Assembly: GCA_914767715.1 (NCBI GenBank)
Contig: OU612066.1
Coordinates: 22,666,283 to 22,730,282 of the forward strand
Length of the DNA stretch: 64,000 bases
Reading direction: 5' to 3'
Source: Membranipora membranacea
Lineage: Eukaryota > Bryozoa > Gymnolaemata > Cheilostomatida > Membraniporidae
Below, piece by piece: positions 1 through 12,400 of the stretch. Within the stretch, counting starts at the first letter, position 1. The number at the start of each line of letters is the position of its first letter. The position numbers were made by a program, and so were the translations under genes. The notes below the pieces were generated by a model that worked only from the letters and a program-made list of their open reading frames with translations, had not been told where the DNA came from and ran no database searches.

Positions 1-282
1 ACCTGCTCCTGTGACAACCATAATGGAGCAACTTATAGACTGTGCTTTACTTTTCTACAAAAGTCACTGCAACTTTTCAGTCTGACCGTCTTAGTGATCT
101 TGACCGCTAGGACACTTGAGCGTTACACAAATGACAGCCACAGAATTCTGTATCAACCAGCAATTGTACTTACTTTAAGCACAGTCACAAGTTTATCACA
201 AAAGTATCATTGAATGGTCAATTTTACGGAAACGCGCCCATAGGCTACCTTTGCTTTATTTATACAATATCGTGTAAACATT

Positions 283-397
283 AGATCTAATTTGATCCAT
301 TTTGCCAGCTCTGAAGTTGTCCCCTCCTCTACCGACGCTGTCAATAGAGGAGAGGGGGCAACTCCAACGCTGACAAACTAGATCAAACTTGATCTAA
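283..397. mobile_element. Foldback element, family B (GATCAAGTTTGATC ... GTTGCCCCC)
   Basis: Two arms of about 45 bases are imperfect inverted copies. The left has TTTGATCCATTTTGCCAG and GTTGTCCCCTCC; the right has GGGGGCAACTCC and GATCAAACTTGATCT. It lies in an intron or downstream of the secreted gene's third exon. No transposase is present, so it would be a non-autonomous MITE. Confidence 0.6.
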
Positions 398-468
398 GTA
401 AACCAAGGAGTTGAAGACTCCTTGAGTAAACCAATATTATTATTAATAAGTTTATGAAGTAAACATAC

Positions 469-3400
469 CATAAGTACGAAGTAGGAGAAATTAGCTGCTC
501 TAGCCATGAGAGCACAGCGTGTGGGGAGGTAATCTGTGTATCTAGAGGTGTTGTAGTAGATACCCTGAAGTAATGTCTGATTTGCACCATTATTCCTATA
601 CCAGCATCCTCTATCTGAATATTCTACAATACAGTAAATAAAAAAAGTATTTATCTGGAGAGCTAAGCTTTGTTATTACTTTATTTTTGATTGAATTTCT
701 TTGCTGCTGAAATTTATAACAGGTGCTACGAATAATATAAAGCATGCATTACAGGTTAATAAAAATACTTTCATAAAAAGTTTGACAAAAACTTTTTTGG
801 TTCTATCGTAGCCAATGTGTGGGCTCTGATTGGCTAGTAAGCCGGGCTTGTGGGCTCTGATTGGCTAGTAAGCCGATCAGAACCCACACATTGGCTAGGG
901 CTAAAGGTGAGAAGGGACTAACACTATGTACCCTAGATGAGAAATGTATTTACAGTAAGAAAGTTTGTCGCTCTTTGCAGGCTTTAAAGAGTGTAACTTA
1001 TGGCTAGCTGACATTTACCCAACCTAATTTCTTTACATAAACGTCCTCATTAGCGCTTATAGAGGCAGCAAATTTGAGGTTATGATGACTTGTTCCCAGA
1101 GGGTATAGCAAGAATATAACCACTGACCAGTCACCCTTTAGTAATTCTGATAAATATATATCATTAATATCATCTAAGAGTGTCAAGAGAGAAGGAGTAA
1201 CCATCGCACAATAACAGATTGAAGTATCAAATGTTTGGAGTTACTGCTGACTCAATGTCACCATACAACCTAAGCATTATTTTAGTTGGCAAGAGATTGT
1301 TGACATTCCCACCCACTACGACAAGACAAAGATAAATCGGTGTATCAAAAAATAATTTTACATTAATGCCCTGCTCTGTGTAAATAATACAGTAGTACAT
1401 ATGTCAAACGGTTTATATCATGCTATGTTAAGCTTCTCTACACATTTCTTTGAAATACCTAACAAAATCAACCAGAGTTTTTACATAATCAACACTAACG
1501 TCCAAACACGAACAAATCTATTTTGGGAAGCTTTGAAAAGGCAAAAATACTGTTTTAGAATGACATCTGGATAAAGGCAAAATCATATCACCATGGGATG
1601 TAAATGTTCAGAGAGTGAAGACCTAGGTTACCTTGCCGAGTACAATCACAAAACACTAGAAACATAGTTTTGTGGTAATATGAGGTCCTTCCATGGTGGT
1701 GCATCGTTGTGGCTAATACCAACAGTGGTTTTAATTTTTCCTCCATTCCATAGTACCCCACAGAGACGTGAAGAATTGGGACAGTCAAGATATCTAATGA
1801 GTAATTTATGAGTAGAAGGTCAATAGATTCCCAGTGCATTGCCAGCGTGATTTTCCTCAAACGACATATGAGTTGCTAATTTGCTGCTGACCCATACTGG
1901 GATTGTTAGGGCATAGATGAAGGGGCTGAGAAAGCGTCACAAGATAATATCACACTTACATGTGAACATAGAACAATGTGAATGTAAAGATTGCATGATC
2001 ATACATATTATGGAAGCATAATCCATTACGGTGGGCACGTTGTGTCTTGTCATGCGCAACACTTTCTAATCAAATGTCATGTAACTAGCACATGTATATC
2101 ACTTACGTGGGCAAGGCTGAGGTTTATGTGGTTGTAGATCAAAAGATCCGTCATCATCGGCCTCTATAACATTTCCACATGGCTGAGCGTACCACTGATA
2201 CAGATCGCCCCCTGTCGGTGAGTTGTGCAGTTCCAGCCTCAGCCCATCTCCACATGGTGGGCAGCATGACCAGTCTGCTATTGCACCTGACAGTACGGAT
2301 GCTGCAAAGTAATGAAGTGGTTGTTATTAAACGAGAAACAAGTACATTTGATAACACTTCCGATTTCCATCAACTGCTCCATTCAAAGGCAGATTTGTCA
2401 CACTGCACCTTGCCTGTCTGTCCTGTTACAAGGTACCATGGCTTAGGATTGTGCACGCACTAGCACTAGGCTGGCCTAAGAATGGATCACTACTTACACA
2501 CAAGCAGTCCATCATCAATGCATTCACTTACTAAGCGGCAGTGCCTCTGTTCCTGTGTAGTCTCCACTTAAGTCATTGGTCTACTTTACTACTCCCTCAT
2601 CTCATCACTCTAATCACTGTACATTGTACAAGTTTTATTGGTTGCAGTGGTAGTGATGACAATGACTCAGAGGGCAGGGTAGTTTTTTGTGTCTTGTCAA
2701 AAGAACTCTGTTCTGCATGCCTGCTACTAACTAACTAAAGCAAGGATCAATCTCTCCTAGGCTAAATCATTTATTATTTTAGGTGCCTCTACTCTGTCTA
2801 TGATGTTGTCTCCAAGTCAGCCTGTCTTGGCAAGCTTGTCAAGACATGCTATCTACAAATGACCTTTGAATAAGCTGGTTTATTGGTTTCACATCCCACA
2901 TAATTAAAATAAAGGATCCTGCAAAAGCCTGGAAACAAATCAACTGCTCCCAGGTGCAGCGACAAGAGCTGGGAATCCCAAACATACATGGTCTACAAAT
3001 GACCGGATACATTTTGGAAAATGGTGGGTAAAATTAAAGCACAGGACATGAGGCCTAAACAACGCATGCGCAATAGAATGTTTGGATATATTTTGAATGG
3101 GAATACATCACAGCAAGCAGCAACAAGCTCACATTCCAGAAAAACTAGAAATTTGCTTTCCAACTGATTGCAGTGACTAACCCTGATTGCCAAATAACAA
3201 GCTCCATATTACAAGCAGTAAGAATATGATGCAGTGAAAAGGAGGTAAGTCTGAGGGAGTGCTTTTTGAGCTTACCAACAACACACAGAAAAGTTTGTTT
3301 ATTATTTGAACAGTTACAGTAGCTGAGTAGTAAGTTACAAGATGGATAAATAATTATAGTTTCTTGCTTCCTACTACTTGGTCCTAACTGCCACTTGCGA

Positions 3401-6400
3401 GTCAGTTCATTGAGGTTATTAGGTTATATCAATAGCATATCATCACAAGTAAGTACCATGCACTAGTTACATGATGCATGCACTGCTGTCCCTTCTTCTT
3501 TCTTCCTACAGGACTAGACTAGTAGTCATGTACCTTAGAAGGAGCAGTACATGCTGCCATAATTGGTCCCTGGTGGTTCTTGCAAGTTTGTTTGTTACCT
3601 AAGTTCAATATGTCGCAAGCTAAAGGCACAATACAGGCTTTCGTGCATGGGCCCCTGGGACTTACATATCTTTACTTTGCCCATGTCCAGTATCAACCGC
3701 CTAAAATACTGATAGTGGGCATTAACAAAATAAAGGTATGTAAGTACATAGGGCCCATGGCTTGCAGGCCCCACCAGCTAATGATAATGAGGGACCATGA
3801 ACAAACCCTAAAGGGAACCTAGCATCATCAGTCAGACATAAGTTAGCCTGTCTTGACACAATTTGTTTTTATGGACAGTTGCTATAGTTGAAATCTATCG
3901 TGGACTGCTGGGTATTGCTAGCATAACTTCTACAGTCACCGTGCAGAATTAAGAAATTATGTCATAGGTATGAGGGCAGAGTCACTGGGATTAGGTGCAA
4001 GCCTTTCTCAGAGTAAACCACTTGAAAAGAAGAATTTATTTGATAGTACAATTACAACACTACTGCGTAGAGAGAGATAGAGAAAGTTTCATGGTTTTAT
4101 TGTCAAGATGCCTATGGGGTTGTTGTAGATGAGGGCGGAAGGAAACATGAGCTAGAGTTGAGTAGTTTACAATTGACAGCTGCAAGCTTTTCAAGATAAA
4201 TTGGGCCAATTTCCAACAGAAGACTTGGGGCTATCCATTATCAAACAGCGCTAGACCTAACACAATGTCTATATGGAGCTTTTGAAAATTGGTGTCTTTC
4301 AAGGAATAGGCTATCTGTGGTCAGTGGACCTAGATGAACTTGCATGAACTGCATTATAAAAAATTAAAGAATGTTTCCTAATACTGGCTCACTTTGAGAT
4401 AAGCTCGGTTTTTTTACGTTTTAAAATTGTACGCCACATGCCATGCCCTGTTGTTTTTCTTGGCACATGATCAGAACCTAGATGAGGGGTAGAGGAAACA
4501 AAAGTCTTCCTTCTCTTTATGTCTCTATTCAGAATGGTTATGTAGCCATTATCTTGCACTATATTCTCCTAGCCAATCTGATGACTCGTGTTCGAAATTT
4601 GGTATGGTTGAAAAGAATGATCTTTCCACTGTTATAAACAAATACAAATCAGTGGTTCTTTCTGTTAATGTACACTTCTATGACATGTGCCACATCGACA
4701 GGAAAGATAGCTCTGTTGAGAAGTATTAACCAAAATAGACATATCAAATAAGTCAATTCGTTTTGATGACGGTTGACATCTCTCAAATCCGATGTCCTGG
4801 GCAATCCTATATCCATTCTAGAAAATCATTATCCCATCACTAGGTCTTACTATAAATGATAAAGTATTGGCGCTAGTGTTATATCAACTCACTATGATCC
4901 ATCAGACCTGGATCCATCAGACCTGGATCCATAGACTTACACATAATCAGATTACCTTATAGTTATTTTGAAGTTGTCCACACTTGAAAATAGGGGCAGC
5001 AACTCCATTGCTTGCGCTTTGCACAGTTCTCAGTTGTGTGGTATACACACTGTATTTCTAGTTTAAAATGTCTTATTTACACCGAATTTCTGAAAATGCT
5101 TTATGAATCGAGTCTGATGATTCAAAAGTAATTGAATTTTATGATTAATATTGAAGGGACATGTTTTCATGATTGGTCATAGGTGGAATGATAGACCTCC
5201 TGTTCCATCTAAACCGCTACTTAAGTGTTCCTGGGGGTATTTCAATGAAATTTGCCAAAATCATTATCTGATCGCTCCTAGCTAGGGGTGCCGTTCCCAA
5301 TTTGCTGGCCTATTTTTTTTAATTCTTTGATCGGCATCTTTTGACGATCCTATTTTTTAAATCTGAGTGAACAATTGAGCAAAGTGACAGCAAAAATTCA
5401 AAATACATTGCTTATTATATTTAAAAAAACATTCAGAACCAAAGTTTGCTTCTCACTATTTGTTCTGGTGTCAAAGTGTCTGCTGAGGAGTTGTCAGCTC
5501 ATCTCATTTAAAAAAAATGATATGATGATATTGATGTTTACAGCTAGCGCACAGTTCATGGCCTGCATTTGAATATATTATCTTCATTCAGTCAACAAAC
5601 GTATCCGTAAAATATGAGCGTATGATGTCACGTCATCTATAATGGGTCATTTCTAATGAAAAAATACTCCTACGGAAAACGCAGAACTTGACTTTGTTTT
5701 CACCTTGCCTTTTGTGTATTACTCTGTCACATATTGGGCGAGTGTAGGATAGACACGTGAAGATTGGTTTAGCGTGCTCAGGCAAACTTATCTTTCCTCT
5801 GTTCTCATATAACAGAATATATTGACTTTGGGATGCCATACATTGGATATTTAGGTTATGCTGAAGGAATTTAACTGGTTTTTGGGATATGTTGCTACCA
5901 GACCTTGGTGTAGTTTGTTGTTTGTTACACATTTAATAAGTTTTCATTCTGTAATTGTATCTTATACGGGCTTTTAATTTTAGACAATAAGAATTAAGCC
6001 TTCAAACGCTGCCGCACATTTGTTTGCATCACAGTACGCTCAATTTAATATTTCATGGGTCAGCAAGCAGAACCTGCTACAAGGTTGGGTCATCAACATA
6101 GGTGTTCGATGGCGATTTTGTGTTTAGTGGACACGCACAAGATGACTATGTGCTGTTTTGGGCATCTTGGTTATGTAATTTCGGGATGCGAAAACTAGTT
6201 TTTTCTTGAACATGTTGGTTATGGTCAGAGCGTATGTTGTGTACATATCTGCATGGAGACCTGCCAAATTAATTTGCAAAACAAACAACCAATTTTTGTT
6301 TGCGATTACAATTACCTGTCAAATTCGGCACCCTTTCAATGGAGTTCAAAAACAAATTAAACAATGTGTTCTCATGAATGGCTATAAAGTGCCTGTGTTG

Positions 6401-9400
6401 AAAATTGCTTTGGGGGTCTGGAGTATCATGTTTATTCTAACTGTAACAATTCAATGTTGCATTGAAATGCAACGTAAATCTGGGCTCGATAAACAATCGT
6501 GAGGATTTGCATGCTCGGTGCCAGTTTTATTAGTTTAGAAAAGCGACCCCTAAATTTTCTTTCAATGCACATATTTTCTGATCAAAAATAATACTGGTCC
6601 ACTGTATAGGATATCACATTACAGCGCTGCTTGTTTTTGTGAAGCAGCATTTATAATATTGCTGTCGGAGAGGCAGAAACGTATCAGAGTAACCTGCTTC
6701 ACCTGAGGAGATACATTTTTACATTTAAATTATACAATCATGGGCAATGCAGATTCAAAATCTCCTGGGTTATCAGATAATGGCACATTCCCTGTATCTC
6801 ATGGTGAGTGGTGATATGTTATTTTAGGAAAGAAAGTAAGTTATGAAAACTAAATAATAAAATAACATGTTGACATCCTCAATACATTTTACTTGGGAGA
6901 ATTTAAGATAACTTATTTCTCTCAGTTAACATTAATATACTTATAGTGGGTTTAGGTTTTATGGGGTGAAACTTTCAATCGGAACACAATATGTAGTGTA
7001 TTTCGTTTCATTGAAATGAAAAGCATTTCTACCTGGACCTAGCCTACACCGCTTGTATAATTCCGGCTTATCCTGAATGTTGTTTATATTCAGGTAAAGC
7101 AATCAAAAGGAAGGGAGAAAAACTAAAACTCAGTAAAGAAGAAAAGTTAGCTCTAAAGAAGGAACAGAAGAAAGCAAAGAAAGAGAATAAGAAGGTCAAA
7201 AAGAAAGGTACGCAAAAATCAGAGTCCTCCTCACCACAGTTTAGAAAGTAAATTGACTTCTTGCTGACACAGCATACAGTGAAAATCATGTCAAATATTT
7301 GAAATTACCAAGCGACACTGAATTGACAACACTTCTGATAGGATTTTTATTAACAACTTTGAAGATTGCAATCAAAATTTTTCTGTCAAATAATTGATGT
7401 CGTTGCAATGCCATCGCATATTCGCAAAAGACTTGCAGGACTTAGGTGGAGGTTTCGTTCTGATGTTGTAGGTAAAGGTACTAAAGATAATGCCCCTGTC
7501 ATATCCGAGAGGGAGATAGCATTTGATGAGAACACGAAACAGCAGGAAGAGATGGCAGCGCCTCGCCACCCAGCATTAGATGGGGACGTACGCTCTAGCC
7601 CCGCACTCAGTCGACATTCCCCTATCCTTGGGCTATCTAATGGAACACCCACAATGAACGGCACTCATCTCAACGGAGGTAGAAAGCTCTCAGGCTATGA
7701 CCCCTCTACGAGCCAGTATCTGGAGAAACATGACGAGGCACACTTTCTGGCCAATCTCCTGGCAGAGGAACGACAACGATGCAGCCAACATAAGGAGAAT
7801 TACAACACAATCAAACAAGAACACAGAAAGTATGTATAGCAAAAGAACTAAAATGGCCTATAACTGCCATATTAGGCTTTTAGTGAATTCTAATTTAACC
7901 ATAAACATATATAATACTAAGGGTATATATATTTGTATAACGTATGTATATCTATATAAATAAGACATATATATTTATATTATGTCTATGGGTTTTACTC
8001 ACCTAGGCTTAAATATAGGGAGGAGTAGAACCAGAAGAAGTCAGCTGCTGCCATGATTTCTATTTCTCAGATTTATCCCATGTAGTCTTTGCATGTGTTT
8101 ACTTCACGAGCTGAGGTGAAATGTTTCACTGTTCTACACTAGTTGTAATCTCGTATGAATTTTGAAATACAGCTGCTTTGCGCTGACGCACACACATCAG
8201 CCTTTGGCAGCATGTCGAGGACAAAGCTTACAAGTTTATTTCAAAGTCAGCTTCATTATAAAATATTAAATCCCTGAATTATACTCATAATTCTCATGTA
8301 ACAACTTTCTAAAACTTTAATCTCTTGTACCATAACGCTGACGCTTCTATTATTTCTATCACAAATTTATAAATATGGTATCCTTATCATAGTTGAAAAA
8401 ATTAGAGCTTTGGTGTGCGTTGTTGATGCCATTGAGTAGCTACGCAGTCAGCGGCCTCTGAGAAGCATTTCATGTGTGCCAATAATAAGTGATTGTATAC
8501 ATGTGATAATGTAGTTTTACCAGAGACTATATATAATATATATATATATATCTATAGTCTCTGGTTTTACTCTACTGTGACTTCATTATTTTATTGGAAA
8601 AGTGAAAGTATTGGCAATTATGCAACAAATCACTTTCATTTCCTGATGTCATTTTATGTGCAAGACATGGTAACGCAACATGACCTGTACTCTAGAGGTG
8701 ATAATATTAGCAAGAGTTTAGTTTAGCTAGTTTTGGGCTGACTTAATGTTAGCTAGCACTACTTTTGCCTAGCTAAGATGAGAGCTCATATAAATTAAAT
8801 ATGACACGTAAAAGTTAGCTAGCAATAAATTTCACTTCATCAAGCATGTCCGAAACCTTCTACAAATACAAACTCCTCTAGGGTGTATTGATGTGAAATG
8901 ATGACACATGATAATTGTTTTGTTGTAACATATTATAATTATAATTATACCATATCGTATTATAACATAATTATAATACATGATGATCTCTATGTCCTTC
9001 AGACTACAGAATGAGATGATGGGTATACAGGATGAAGTGAAGCAGTTACATCAGGATAAAGGAGATATGATGGAGAAACACGCCCGGGAGATGGGAGAAC
9101 AAGAGTCACACATTATATCCCTCAAACAACATGTCTCAGAATTACAGTCTATGGTAAGTAGAACTCGTAGAATTCATTAAGATTTACAGAATATTCCAAT
9201 CAAAAACTATACTAGACTTACTTGAAGATTGAGAATGTACCAGTTTGTAGTTGATAATCAAATTAGATCTATATGCAAAGCACACTATAAAGTTGTTTTG
9301 CTGCAATATAAAATATTTTTTATAGCACACGCACTGTTTGGTGCGTGGATAATAACATTTATGAAGCATTATGATTTACAAATATTGCAGTTTCAGTAAT

Positions 9401-12400
9401 GGTGTGTAAGGTCCTAAATGCTTCATGCTGCTGGGGCCGGCCATGATGAGTTCGTACTAGAGAAGGCCTCGTAACAGCGCTTGACCCATGGTTTTTAGCT
9501 GAAGACCTGTGTGTTGTGCAGTGGTATGCGCACTACTTTATGTTGTATCTAGTTTCTTATGAGGTTGTGTAGTTTTTGTGTTTATGATGGGTATTTTCTG
9601 GATATGACTGTAGGTGCCTGCTAGAGAGAAGGTGGATGCATTGAAAACCCAGATGATCTCAGACGTAGAAGGTCCATTCAGGACTCGGCTCGAGGAGCTA
9701 CAGCGAGAGAACGAGTCACTGCGTACAGATAACTCTAAACTCAAACATGACTTCACTTTCTTAAAGACAGAGTATGAGCACACCCTACAGAGACAGAAGA
9801 GCACGCTAGATGATCTCAGGCTACAACACGAGGCAGAGGTAAATATATTAGGGTCTGTGCTAAGAACTCAGGCTACGGCATGAACCAGCAATAATAATAT
9901 CAGTGTTTACACTATGATCTCAGGCTGCAAAATTTTGTTCGAAGAAAAAGTATTGAGGTCTCTACGACATAGGCCTAATCACGGTACGAAAACGACAGAA
10001 ATTAACAAACTTAGTCTAGGTTGAGATTGAGGGAAAACTATTAGGGGCCTGTCCTAAGATCTCAGGCTAAAACTTAAGGCAGATGTAAACATATTGAGGT
10101 ACTGTGCTACAATCTGGGACTGCAACGCGAGAAGCGGGGGTGAAATCATAAGGCTCTGCGCTTTACTCATTCTGGGAATGTTGCAATGGAGCAGCAGTTA
10201 ATGGATTTTGTGCCCATTGGTTTTCTGAATGACAGTGTCGTATGAACAATGTGTAGCTGTTTATTCAAAACAGGCACATTAGGCAACAGAAACAATAAAA
10301 GCACCAGGGTTGTAGAAAGCTATCATTCATTGTGTGATTGTGGGAATTTGATCAGTAAAGCTTTGCAATGAGCTCATGGTCAAATCTGATTTCCTGATGT
10401 TCATGCTCTAATTTTTGTTCTGTGAGTAAGTGCAAAGTATAGCGTGTACTTTATGACCACCGGACATGGCTAATTTGGAGATTCTTAAAAAACGATGCTG
10501 AATATCCATGACGTTGTTTGCTATCCTTACTCAAATCATTCTGGTTCAAATGTCTCTAACAATGACTATGACTGTGTGTACATGCAGTGGACCATACGGA
10601 CATTGGTTTGTAATCATTTGACTGAAATGCACAGCTAATTTCCAATAACTGATGACGTGAAGTTGCACCATTTGGCGATAACTACATATAGCTGTAACTG
10701 CTCAAGTGTTTTTCACAGAAAATTTAAAATTATCAACCTGATGTTTTTTTTTCAAGCTAAGAGAGTTAAAATGTATAAGGCCTTGTATGGATGTTGATCA
10801 TTTGATTGTTTAATTGAGGAGAAATTGATTTTTTATAGCTTGTTGGTAGCAAAATCCACCAGGAGTGACTCCATAATGAACAAGCAATTTTTTGTCTCAT
10901 CGATCAATTGACTACTGATGTTTTGTTGGCCCATGTCACGACTTTGTGATTGCCTTACCACCAGATTTAAATATTGTTCTATGAATCAATTTTAACTGTC
11001 TGAACATTCTCTATACTTTTGTCTCATTAATCAGGTATCTAATCTGTCGAGAGATAAGGATGATCTTGTACGCAGGTTACATCAAGATAACTCAGGTGAT
11101 ATTGACAGGTTACACAGTCTACAGAAAGAGAACACAACTCTAAACCAAAAGGTCTGTAGTATGTGGTTAATGCGATACCTTGAATTATCTTATTTCATTG
11201 ACATATTGATATATTTTTTTTTATTAATGATGGTTAACTGTTTTACATTAATTTATGATATTTTATGTGTCATTCATAATAAATAAGCAATAGTTTGAAG
11301 TTTCAACCTAAAATGAGAGAACATTATCAGCCTTAAAATTTCTAACCCATATTAGCATCCAGCAATGAAATTTGTGCTAGATTGGACTTTTCCTGATGGC
11401 AAGTTAGCCTTGAATATTAGCTACAATCTATGATACTTGGCAATATTATTGTAAAGCATATATCCTTCAAGCTCAATCAAAGAATGATTTGTTGATGAAT
11501 GTACATTTTACTTATTTGTGTAGGTCAAATCCCTCCTCACCGAGTTAGATGAAGTGAGAGGTCTACGAGAGAAGAGCGGACTTGAGTCCGACCATGTAAC
11601 CAGACTACAGAACAAACAGATGACAGAGTTTCAAGCTAACCTACGCGCTCTAGAGATTGAGAAATCTACTCTGCGACAGCAATGTGACAGTCAGGCTAGA
11701 GAGCTGTCCACACTGATAGAGTCACAGACACAGCTCACACGCCGACTACATGAGGAGGAACAGCGAGCAGCAAGGTGCGAATTAAATTTGATATTTATCT
11801 CGATACATTGCTCAAGAAATAGTCAACTGCAACTCCTTTTAAACACAGAAAGCATCTTGCCATGTGTATCAATGGCATTTAAGCGCTTGACAAATAACTG
11901 ACAGACAAAATTTAAAGACCATTGTTTGTTTTGATTGCTAATGTGTGGAATCAACAAATATGTTTCATCTCGATACCTTGCTCATTAATCAAGGGAGAGC
12001 AACTCCTTATGCAGCCAAAAATTGATACATAGAACTTATAATCCTGTGCGTTTTTTGTGCAATGATGCAACAAAAATTGACCTTGATGACGACACATCGT
12101 CATCGTCCTTACCTTCAGTATTAAGTAATGCAATACTTCAATGTCAAATATCATCGGGAAACAATTATGGTGTAAAAATCTTACATTGAGATGGTTTCAT
12201 AAGTCAAGGGAGGGCAACTCTGCATACATTCAAATAAACCAGAAAATCTGTGTGCTTTTTTTAGCGCTTAACAATAACTGACAGACATAATTAACGACCA
12301 TTGTTTGTATTTTTAATAATGCCTAGAATCAACGAAAAATTGCCCTCTATAATGTCCTAACTTTCAGTATTAAGTGATGCGTTGCACATAGCACAAAGCG

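Noticed and set aside
1588-1860. Minus-strand frames with a CAAG|GTAACC donor
   Set aside because: One frame (CPNSSRLCGVLWNGG) looks somewhat protein-like but has a stop before the donor, and it would disrupt the 2107-to-623 junction phase.
5633-5932. 99-codon minus-strand open frame
   Set aside because: It lies in the intron of the secreted gene, but adding it would break the phase match of the flanking exons, and it has no recognisable domain.
6206-6502. 98-codon open frame upstream of CEP83
   Set aside because: Random-looking composition, no splice context, no recognised motif.
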